Source: Acanthopleura granulata (lineage: Eukaryota > Mollusca > Polyplacophora > Chitonida > Chitonidae). From it: a stretch of DNA of 64,000 bases. The position numbers and the translations under genes are program-made. The stretch lies in NCBI GenBank assembly GCA_016165875.1, contig JABBOT010000082.1, forward strand, positions 3,426,430 through 3,490,429, read 5' to 3'. Shown here piece after piece: positions 35,901-47,900 of the stretch; the first letter of the stretch is position 1; each line of letters starts with the position of its first letter. The notes under the pieces were generated by a model. That model worked only from the letters and a program-made list of their open reading frames with translations, did no database searches and was not told where the DNA came from.

Positions 35901-38900
35901 CATAGAAACACAGTCGAAACATGTTTTAAACTGACTTTGTCATTTTACGTGGTTATCAAAGCATTAGTTCTTTTCACTGTATATCTTATTTTTCGCCCCA
36001 CAATGCAATTGTCAGCGAACTGCGGGTATAAAATATAGCCGTTTCTTCTCTGAATTTCAGTGGTCAACCAAATGAAAATGTTTAGCTTTAAGAAGGAATA
36101 TCATGAGAATATGAATAATAAATGCTACAATGATACGTTTTAGTGCGGTTTGTTAGAAGCTATGCAATATATTTTATTCTCATTTTGGCAGCAAAGTTAG
36201 CAGATTTGTTTTCTTATGAAACTAACTTGTTCGTCTACTGTAAACGCGAACGAAAGCCTTTGACAAACTTATATATTTTTATTCATTTGATTGGTGATTT
36301 ATGCCCTACTCAAGAATACTAGTATTTCAATTATACGACGGCAGCCAGCGTTATGGTAGGAGGAAACCGGGGGAAGCCCACCACCATCTGCAGGTTGGTG
36401 AAGAGAGGAAGCCGCCCAGTTGGTTAGCGCCAGCGCGGCACAATGACCGAGAAGCATCTAACCTATGCAGTCGTTGTGAGTTCAAGTCCAGCTCATGCTG
36501 GCTTCCTCTACGGCCACACGTGGGAAGGTCTGCCATAAACCTGCGGATGGGCCTAAGCATCCCCCGGGATGCCCGATTTTCTCGCACCATAATGCTTGCT
36601 GCCGTCGTATAGGTCAAACATTCTTGAGCAAAACGTGAATCAAATAATAAATAAATCAAACCTCGGCCACGGAGGAACGAACAAACCTGTAAGAGTTGAG
36701 CATCGATAGCCGTGGCGGGTTTGGACGGCTTCAGTATCAGACCGTCAGCGTTACAGCATCTGCGGCAAAAGAGCGATAACCGATTAGATGTGTTCACAGC
36801 CAGGTGTGACAAATATAACAGACAACGTTGCCAAATTATACCTCGACATATACTTTACACAAGGAGCTCCGAGAATCTTGGCCGCAAACGATGGAAACTC
36901 CAGGAGATGTTACATCGTAGACCGCCAAACGTCCAAGTCGAAAACAGCATCAATAAATGCCAGTGTCATCAGCGAAATAGCTTAAGAGCCCTTCTTAAAG
37001 TCCGAACTGTAGATTAAAGACATACTGCTTTGGAATCGTATTTCGGAGTATAAGAAGAAAAGTATAAGAACGATGACTTGTTTTTTTTCTCAGACCGTTC
37101 AGAAAAGGTTCTGATTTGTGGGAAAGGTGTCTTTCAACCCTTGACTTGTCCGGAAGACATGAAAAACTGGCGTATGTTATCAAATTTGGCTAATCGTGAA
37201 GGTTTCATTTACTGTGTTGAAAATGATATTTGTCTGAAACAGCCGAACATTTTCCAGCGATTGATTGGTTTTGTCTATGTCCTTATACTCGTATGCATTC
37301 CTTTACTGTAGATTATGTTTAATGTTTACGAAACCAAAAAATCTCTTGCAAATACAAAAACCTGTGTATGCATTTTCTCTGTCGTTTTTTATCTCCCCAA
37401 ATATTAGGCCTGTCTTATCATTTTTATACCATCGATACCTTGGCTGTGTTTGAGAAGGTTATCCAGTTTTCACCATTTTTCATTCCTTTTTTGCCATTAT
37501 TCTGTACTTTTTTCTTATTATCACAGTACCTCATCAGTAGAGAGACATTGGTTCCTCCAATCATGTCACTGGGCCCGACCGGACCTGTACTGAGTGTGGC
37601 CACTGCAGCATTCAGCCCAGGCTGGGTCTCCTGCCGACCTGTTAGGGAACATTCATGTGTCAATAACAGAACAAACTGACAGTTTGATTTATGTTGAGCG
37701 TTGTTAAATTCTTAACAGGGCACAGGGTCTGCGTTGCTTAAGTTTCAAAGAAGATACGTGTATATCAGTCACTGTCAATAATGGCAAGACCAGTTTTCAA
37801 AATAACAGGCAACGCAAATCATCAAAGACCAAAGAAAGTATGGAAAGTAAGAAATTAGGTCCGAGTCATGAAAAAAGAATCAATGAATAATTTTCAATAA
37901 GGCATGACCTAAAACCGGAAATACGCAGGGAATTTTCTTTGCACCTAAAATCAGTGACCGCTCGTACCCATTCCAATGGGGATTAAGTTGTTTATTTATT
38001 AATTTTTATTAGCTACACTCGTTAATATTTCCTTCAAATGACAGCAGTTAACTTTGCTGTAAATGTTAAAACCAAACATAACCCGGCGGACACCACCGCA
38101 CCTCGCTTAGGCCACCACACAAATCTGCTGACATGAGGGCCAAACTGGAGCTGGATTGAAACCCAGCGATTTCATTCATGAAGTGGCATTTCTGAGCAAT
38201 GAACTAGGTTATACACACGTAGATTGGTTTATTGATTGATTGACTGATTGACTGATTAATTGATTGATTCTTGTATAACGTCATAATCAAGAATTTTTAC
38301 TTATATACGAAAGCCGTCAGTGTCATGGGGGAAGGGATCAGGAGAGCCTTAGGTAAACCACTGAAATTCGGCAAGTTATTGACGAAGGCTATGAAGAAGG
38401 CACTTCTTATCCCCGAAAGATCTATCACGTCTGTTGTAAGTGAAAAATCACTCAAAAAAGAAATTGGGGTTGAATGAATTGTATCTGAAAATCCCTTCAC
38501 TGATTTTTTTAGATTTTTCCTAATCAATTCAGAAGGCAGCCAAATACATTGACTGTATCGTGGACCTATGGACCATATTGAACAGACTGAAGAACAATGA
38601 TACGACACTCTGCTTTTAGCTTCCAAGAAACCCCTGGCTAGAAAGTTAATGCTGTTAAAAAATCTGAAAAAATCATTGAAGGTATTTTCAGAAAAGTCTT
38701 CAGCCTTTGATGCTCTTTTCATTCACAACAACTACATTCTGAGTGGTTTTTCACTTCAGTATAGTTCACCATGATACGGGTTTCCCTGCTGAGTCTTTGT
38801 TGTCCAAAAGGTATCCTTAAATGGGGCAAGACCGACTGCGTCGGCGAAGAGGGAGGAGACTCCGATCTTCCATTGGTCTTCTCCTGGGGAGTAATCATCA

Positions 38901-41900
38901 CTGGCCCGGGCCTAGAAGAGACCAGTGTCGTGGTGTGAGGGTCGATGTCAGGAGAGCTTTGTTATTAAAAGGTTAAGATTCTCTGAAATCTGAAATATTC
39001 GTCTTTTGTAAGAAAATACCAGTGTGGCACTTACATTCCAAGTGGAGATATCCGTGACCCAGTTGGTTAGCGCGCTAGCTCAGCGTATTAACCCAGATGC
39101 CCCCCATCCATGCCTTCACTGCGAATTCAAATCTAGTTTATGCTGGCTTACTCTCCGGCCGTAGGTGGGAAGGCCTGCCAGCAGCCTGCGGATGATCGTG
39201 TGTTTCCACCGGTTTTCTCCAACCATAATGCTGGCCGCCGTCGTATTAGTGAAATATTCTTGAGTACGGCGTAAAACACCAATCAAATAAATAGAATAAA
39301 TAAATAAATACATTTCATTCAAACAGTTTACGACATACAATTTGCTTTTTTGCTTTTATCTTCCTTTTCGCAAAATTGACTTCTGTTTATAATAATGTGA
39401 AATTATGCCTTTTAACAAAAATGCAAATCCAAATTACGGAAGCTAGCTGGCATACATTCTCCTCTCATCAGGTGTGTCATTTTTATGGTTCGTAGACTTT
39501 TGTAGTTACTAATAGTTAGCTATTTGATATCTCTTAATTCAAAGTAATAGGTAAAGGGGGAACCTATTGTTATTAAAATAATCCAGCTCTGTGGTCTGTT
39601 GTTCATTCCTGCCGATGCGAGGACATTTTTGAACAATCTAGCAACGTATCACTAATGCGTTTCAAGGTAATAACAGTCTGTTCAACTTGCACCAGAGTCT
39701 CCATTACGCAGGAAAAGACTTTCCAAAACATTGGTCTTCTCCACGGTACAAATGCTGTATAGTTCAACGTCATTGGCTGACAGGCTGATGACGGGTCAGA
39801 CCCTGACTGGCTCACCTGAGTGACGGCGGGTATCTCCAGACTCTGTAGCACGTGACGAGCGTTTGACATGCAGTACTGTATCGGCATCCCATTGGCTTGC
39901 GCGCCGCGACCCATTTGAATCAACCAATCTCGGCCCAGGGAGATGTTGGACAGTAACGATTGAGTGTGTTTGAACTGAACGTTCAGCCAATCCTGAAAGG
40001 TAAGGCAAACAAATATGAGGAGCTGTCAATGAGATGCACAAAGAATTATAACGCACTCTCTTATCGAAACAACCCATTGTTAAAGACTTGTTGGTAGTCT
40101 TGCGTTCTAGCTACGTCGCTTTGAAATTTGCTTTAAGAAACTTGATATCTACCCACTCACAAAACCCAAAAACTTTCAGCGATTGCAGCCCTTCTTCAGT
40201 TAGTGTTTTTAATTACTAAACTCTGTAGAATTCTATCACAAGGCTATATGTACTGACATATAGAACAGGGTCTTTTTCAGGCTTCATTACCTGTTCATAG
40301 AGAATCAGTCCCCATTTTGATGCTCGTCTCAGCAAATAGTCCCAAAATCTCTGCAAGTGAGACAAAGTGCATGACTCCATGTATCAGAAAACTGAAATTA
40401 ATGTTTTAAAATCTTTTCCCAGCTTTGTGTCTGCATCTTTTAAATATTTGCTGTAAATAATTACTTTATAATAAATGTATCAATTGCATTAATCACGTAT
40501 TAAAGACCCAGGAGTTTATTCAAAACAATCCAGTTCTAGGTGTTATAAGTCTGGCAGTGTGACTAGAAAATACGTGCGTTTTTGCCTGTAATGCCTCTAT
40601 GAGCCATTACCTTACCACTCCTCTGCACGAAATATGGAGATTAACTCATCAGTGAAGATTAGCACCTTTGATCACACCTGTTACGTAGCAAACCTACCTC
40701 CTCTACTGGAAGGGCCGTCTCCAGCTCAACTACGAAATCAAACTGGCCGCCATTTTGTTTGGCATATTTGGTTTTACTGGACCTGAAAGGGGACATAACA
40801 TCAGAAGAAGTGAATTCTATCAATATTTTTGATGTCGACACATTTCACTGGATAATAGTTACCTTTTACAATGCATGCTGATAGTACTGTAATTAGAAAA
40901 AAAGTTGCAATAAACATTATATTTTGTAAAAAAAAATGTACGATAATAAACAAAATGAAATCTAATAAACAGAATGCAACGTAATAAAATACATAATAAG
41001 GAACAAGATGTATAGAGGGAAACAAACTGTAATAAATCATATATCCATGTAATAAGCCTAAGCTATTTTGTAATAAGCCAATTAATTAATAATGAGCAAA
41101 TCAAATTGCAATCCACAGAATGAGCAGGGCGAAACCAAATATCTATCCCTTACGAAACATAAATGATTCGGAAACCAAACAAATCCAAGAGTGAATCTTT
41201 CTGTGCTTGTTATTTGTTGGCTTAATCACAAATACACCACATTGCACAAACAGCTTGTTGTATGTGTAGCACTGTCGAGCGGAATGGCCCAAATATGTAA
41301 CCACTCCTTAAGTCTGTATTCATATAACGTACCAATAACGGTTATGGGCTCCTGCCGGCCAGCCGGTTTTATTGTACAAATACCTGCGGGAAAGGAAGAA
41401 CAATGGTGACAAACACACTAAAAACTGGTTGCCAACATTTGAACAATACAATGACGTAACGATAAAATAAAATGCTTTATAGGTCCGCTCTTATGCAAGA
41501 TAGTTTCACTGACATTTGGTTTAACAAAGTTTTGTTAGTTTTTTTGGTTGTTATTTCATTTATTTGATTTATTTGATTGCTGTTTTACACGGTACTCAAG
41601 ACTATTTCATTTATACGCCGTTATCAAGAATAATTCACTTACACGGCCAGCATTATGGTTGGAGGAAATCGGAGGAAACTCACGACCATCCGCAGATTGT
41701 CAGCAGGCCTTCGCACGTACGTTCGGAGAAGAAGCCAGCATGAGCCACCGCATTGGTGGGAGGCTTCTGGGTCATTACGCTGCGCTAGCGCGCTAACCAA
41801 CTGAACCACGGAGATCCCCCTTACGACCCGAGAGGAAACCAGCATGATCTGGACTTGAACTCACAGCGACCGCATTGGTAGGAGGCTTCTGGAATATTGC

Positions 41901-44900
41901 GCTGCGCTAACACGCTAAGCCGTGGAGGCCCGGTAGTTATTTCAGCTCGTAAAAGTTGAACAATGCGCATAAAATTAAATGAGACAGAAGAGGTCGGATA
42001 TTATACCGTTGCCGAGAACCGCAAAGAAATAAATGACAATGATGTTTTTTATTTTCATAAAACAATTGTTTGTAAACAAATGGGAAGCTTTTATAATTTC
42101 GAGGAATTGTGGTTTGCACATTTACATACAATTCTTTACGCTTTTAACACACTTAAAAGATGTTTTCAAGCACATGTTCACACCTCACACAGATGCACCG
42201 ATTCTTCATACTACCTGTACTCACAGGCTTATACTAGGCCCAGAAGCAAACGAGGAGCTCGAATTTACCCAGTCAACCTTGCACACTTACTGCAGTCCAT
42301 GTGGGAAGACATCAGCCATGGGCTCCCACAGGATGACCCCACCCAGGATTCCCTTGGGGTACCACCAGGAATCGTACTGCACATACCTGTGTATAAGGGA
42401 ATTAGGTTTTGTAGGAATAGGTTGATTGATTGATTGATTGATTGATTGATTAATTGATTGATTGATTGATTTATTTATTTATTTATTTGATTGGTTGATG
42501 ATTTACGCCGTTATCAAGATTAATTCACTTATACGATGGCGGCCAGCAATATGGTTGGAGGAAACCAGGGAGAGCCTGAGATAAACCCACGACCAGCAGC
42601 AGGTTGTAAGCAAATTCGGAATTCAAAGTAATGACGACGATGGTGCAAAAGAAAATGATAACTATGATGACGACAACGTTTGGTGATAATGACAACGACG
42701 CCTACTTGCGTTTCACGTCGTACTCCACAATGTTTCAGTGATACGACGACGAAGAGTCCTTTTGAATGTGTGCATTCTGTGCGGCAGGGCGAGTCCATGC
42801 CGCCAAAGTGCTTTCGCCACTTGAATATTATGCCGAAGACAACAGACATGATACCCAACCCTTTCACATTATTCTGACACGGGTGGACCAGTCATGTTTC
42901 AACCTCTCAGTGCTGAGCGCCAAGCGATGCGACGGCAAGTACGATATTTAAAGTCTTTGATAAGACCCGACCTGGGATTGACCCCGAATCTCCCGTCCCC
43001 GAGGCGGGGGCTTTGACCAAAAACCCACAGAGGTGGTGATGAAACCGAGGATTGTATTGCATCTGGTCATTATGCTAATGATAATGCTAATGATGGGGAA
43101 GGCGGCTGTGTTGATGATGAATTGAATAGACGTAATTCATTTTCCCTGGAAATTCTCGTAAATCTTATAACATGTAAAACTACATAATTTTGCACAAATA
43201 ATACCATGTACAGTAATACAGATTGAAAGGTTTACTCTTTTTGACACAATGGCAGACAGATATTTGGGAGATTTAATTTAATTTAATATAATTGAGATTT
43301 AATTGGGCCTGTTTTAAATGCTGCTCTATATATATCATTAAGTTTGCACCTGAATGGCACGTTCAGAGAATCCGTGTACTGTTTCACGTCCAGTATTGTT
43401 TGCTCGTAGTTCTTCTTACTCTCTGTGTTGTAGTAATAAAAAGCACCTGAAAAAAGGAAACAATGTATGATTGGCTGATTCATTGATTGATTGATTGGTG
43501 TACGCATAATAATATTTGACATATATGATGACGACGAGCATTGTGGTTGGAGAAAATCGCTGAGAGGCTGGGGAATCCCACTACCATCCGAAGGTTGCTG
43601 GCAGACCGTCTCAAGTACGAGGAAAAGAGGAAGTCAACGAGCTGGATTGAGCTCATAGACACCTCAATGGTGAGAGGTACAGGGGTCATTACGCTGTGCT
43701 GACGCACGAATACATAACAAGCTTTTCAAGTAAGTATTCTGGATTTGTAGACAGGAAGGTCTACTAGCGCTTTACTTCAATGTCACTGTCGTCTTGCACA
43801 AAAAGCATATTATATTTAAATCTGAACACATATTTACGTGTTAGAGTTACCTCCCTTCGGCACGGAGCTAACTGTAATCTTATTATGTAGGGCTCGATAG
43901 CAACAGTCTTCAAGTATCATTTCTATCTCCGGACACATATATATTAGAGAAATACACAGCAGGGAGAAGAAAACATATTAACTTTCTCGCTTACAGTATG
44001 CCTGTCAGAGAAGAAGTCAATGTAACGTCGATTACGTGAGCAATTGGCTCTGATGACAGCGCCAAGTGCGAAAGACGACTAGGCTAAAAGCTAAAGAAAT
44101 ACGTTATTCCTTAAAATGTAACAACAACACGCAGACATAGCTTTGGTTAATTCTGCTATGTTTACTACCAGTCTACCTGTTGCCAAGCCTGTATCATTTC
44201 TATAATCTTAAACGCACAAACTTTTCATCTAATCATAAATTGCTATGTCGGCGTCTTCAACGGAGCAATGTCTATTTCTGTTGTTGTATTTGAAAGTTTC
44301 CAGAGACTCTGTTATCAAACTGAGAGCGCAACACCAGATAACGCGAGACATTGCGAAATCAACGAACAACCACGTTTCCATTTACGTCGGGCCTGAATCG
44401 GAAGACAATGCAGCAGTTATCTTTTCATGATATGGTATTCCTCAGACCTACCATTGTCTGTCCAGTAGCCTAGGTAATTGATGGTAAAGTCAGACCGCTT
44501 GTAAGTAGAGGATTTCCCGTATTTCCTCGTTAGGATTTCTCCCCAACCCTGAAAAGCCTGAAATCATCGCATTGACATCGAATCACAATTAAATGGAATG
44601 AAAGAAAAATTCAGTAAAATTAACTGCAAATTTATATTAGTTTAAATTAAAGTGAATACATACGAATGTTATTGCACTCATTGCTTATTTGTTTGGTATT
44701 ATATACGTCGATGGAAAAGTGTCCGTTCTTAATTATATGCAAGTTTTTCTCTAAATATCATATGATTTATGCATTGACTGGTTTTTAACACCCTGCACGC
44801 AATACAAGCTTTCACTTTCACACCGGTGATCAGGTCACTTAATAATTATGAAGTACGGCGTAAAACACTAATCAAATAAATAAATGAATGATAATTATGA

Positions 44901-47900
44901 ATAATAATATTATAGAATTTATAAGTAATTGTTTAACATTCAGAGTTTTATCTTCATTATTTACATGTGTTCCTCCTACTGTTATCCATCATAGGGCCTT
45001 GTTTGTAATCCGTGGCCCTGTAGTTTGGGCGCTAGTACAGCGTAATGACCCAGGAGCCACCAATGCGATACGCTGTGAGTTCAAGCCCAGCTCTTGCTGG
45101 CTGCCACCTTGGCCGTACGAGGGAAGGTCTGCCAGCAACCTGGGGTTTCTCCCAAGGCACTGCCGGGAGTCCTCACACCATAATGCTGGCCTCCGTCGTG
45201 TAAGCGAAATATTCTTGAGTACGGCGTAAAACACCAATGAAATGAATAAATAGTAAGGAGATATCGAAGCTCGTCATGCCGTTTGCGCAGTCTTACTTTC
45301 CTTGAAAACCACTTGTCTTCCACCTCTCTGATTCGGACGGTACCTAACCTCGTGAAAAGTACCTCAGTGATGTGCCAAAGGTCTACGGTTTACCCCCGGC
45401 CTACTGGTTTCCGTCACTAACGAAACAAATCGCCATTGTATCACTTAGTGAAAAAAATCGGAGCATGGCTTTAAGCAATAATCAGTCAGTCAGTTAATAA
45501 TTTTATCAATCAATTATTATTTTTGGAACTAACCTTGTTGATCCCATCATTTCCGAAATAGACAATGGTCTCCATGGTGAATCCTTGTGGAACCTGGTCC
45601 ACATTACCCATTATGCCCCAGTACACGGACCCACCTATAGGTATGAAAACATGAATTCGATTTTGTACGCCAAAATCAGGCACGTAGTGAAAATACGAAA
45701 ATAGAAATTAATGAAAATAGTGCGAGGTATAGTGATTGACTGTATCTTATAGTAGTGGCATGTAATTTTGCAGGTAAAATAATGGTTGAGCAAAAACGTC
45801 AGTTACTTGGTGCTACAAATAAACAGAGAAAAATACTATCTATTGAGCCTTTGCGACCCCGCACCCACCACCCCTCACTGTTACTATGGTGATGGGACGC
45901 TAATACCTGCATCCCAGCTTATTTATTTTGAGAAAATGGTGGTCAACCTATGCTGATATTTGGATATGTTGTAGGCCAGGCAAATAGTTATTTGGCAAGA
46001 TGTATCACTAGGGCCAGCAAAACTTAGGGAATACAGTTTTAGGTGGGTGTTTTTTGAGAAATTACTACATAAATAGTAATGTTTTCTTTAGTGTTTTTAT
46101 ACCTAGGAGGCCATCGTGCCAGTTTGAGGCAGCCATAAATTGCGAAAACGGACTAATTAGCAGGACATTTCCGTTTTTGTCGTAAATGGCGATGGGACCT
46201 CCCTCGAGACCGTCTTCGATGTCCACTGTGTTGTTATGCCAGCTGAAATCATTGAATTTTAGGTCAGTGTCATAAGTCTGTAAAACAACACATTGGTCCT
46301 TCTGTCTATATCCCTTCTGTCTAGGTTTGTTTGTTTGTTTGTTTTTTGCGATAAAGTTTCAATTCTTAATTTTACAGAGTCTATCTAACAAACAGTGCTA
46401 AAATTAAAAAGCAAATGTTTCCCAATTCCAATGCCCCCAAACAAATTTAGGTATACTAGAAATGATATTTAAATTATATATTAAATTCCCCGGTTGTCAT
46501 GTTGAATCAATTCTAAAACTCCAATAATTCATTACGCTGGTTCTTGAGAATTTATGTTAGAATCTATGCTATATTAAGAAAGTGTTAATCTCAAACAATG
46601 ATTATAGCATTACTTAAAACCACATTCTAACAGAGGGTCTGCATATTTGATATACTGTAGCAGACAGCATGAATGATTCAATACACCCGTCTCATAGTTG
46701 CCTTACATGTAGTTAAAAGGGATCAAAGATATAGCGCTCATGTGAGGATACCAAGTTCCCAGTAAAATACTATCTGGAGGAATCTACAGATCGATATAAA
46801 CAATCGCATCTGATGAGTGAAAGAAGTCATATGTATAATTACAGCCCGAAGACTTTGTCCGTATCGGCTACCATCATGCCTCCATAAGACAAATAGCCAA
46901 GTTTGCTCTTCTGTCCTTCCACATTGAATCCGGGGAATCCCCCAATGACGCCATTCTCGGTTGAGGCACTCGTGTTTTTGCCACCAGTCAAGTAAGTCTG
47001 AAATAATGAGAATCAAAAAATGAGGAATCTGTGTTACAAATATTTACAAAATATTTGCTGTTCAAATCCATTCCTAATTTGTGTAAAAACTTGGCTTCTT
47101 AGGGCAGTGGGTAGGACGAGAGTTCCGAACAACTTTCCTGAATTTTGGGGTCTTGTTTTTCAATCGCTACTTTTAATGTTTCGTCATATTTAGTTGCATT
47201 TGGTCGATATTTCTGAGTTAATTCGGCACAGTTTGGCATTCTGCTTGCTCATAAACTTGATTTCTGTCCTGTAAGTGGAATATTTTATAGATATTACAGA
47301 AATTAAATCAGCAGAGAGATGAGAGAGGGTGTTACAATACTTCCCTCGTTGCATGGTTTGGCTGCGGTTCTACATCAGCAGGCTTATAAGGTATCCGAAT
47401 TTTGTGCGGTGGTGCGCTCTCAGATCTGTTCAGTAGTCGCCACCTGTTGGCCTTACCGTTGTTGGAAGGTGGACATATTATTGAGCTTTTATGTGAAACA
47501 CCAAGGAAGAAAAGGAACAAAATAACCCAACTGGGCTTATCGCAAATGTCCTAAGCGCTCGCTTCTACCGCGTAGATAATAGCCGTCTGTACGGGTCTGG
47601 TTATGGTCGCTTCTGTGCTATACCACGAGTAATTACTGATCTTATCACAGGCAACATGTTTACGGCATATCGAGCGGGGACCCTCCAAACAACTTAGCCA
47701 GAATGTATGTGTCTGTGGGTGGTTGTGTGGTGTCCACGGCATTTAAGATTGGACCAGACGACACAGTCTAAGGTGAGAATGGAGAGTTATCTATATGGCA
47801 TACCTGCGTGAAGATTACACATGGCCTATACGGATCCGTATACTGTTTTATCCCGGCCATGATTTCTGTACTTCCCGCCTCATATTGAAAGTTGGTGGAC

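Noticed and set aside
41963..42433. 156-codon plus-strand frame and an overlapping 130-codon frame
   Set aside because: Antisense to exon 9 (DSWWY) of the minus-strand gene and running into a GATT microsatellite; no domain.
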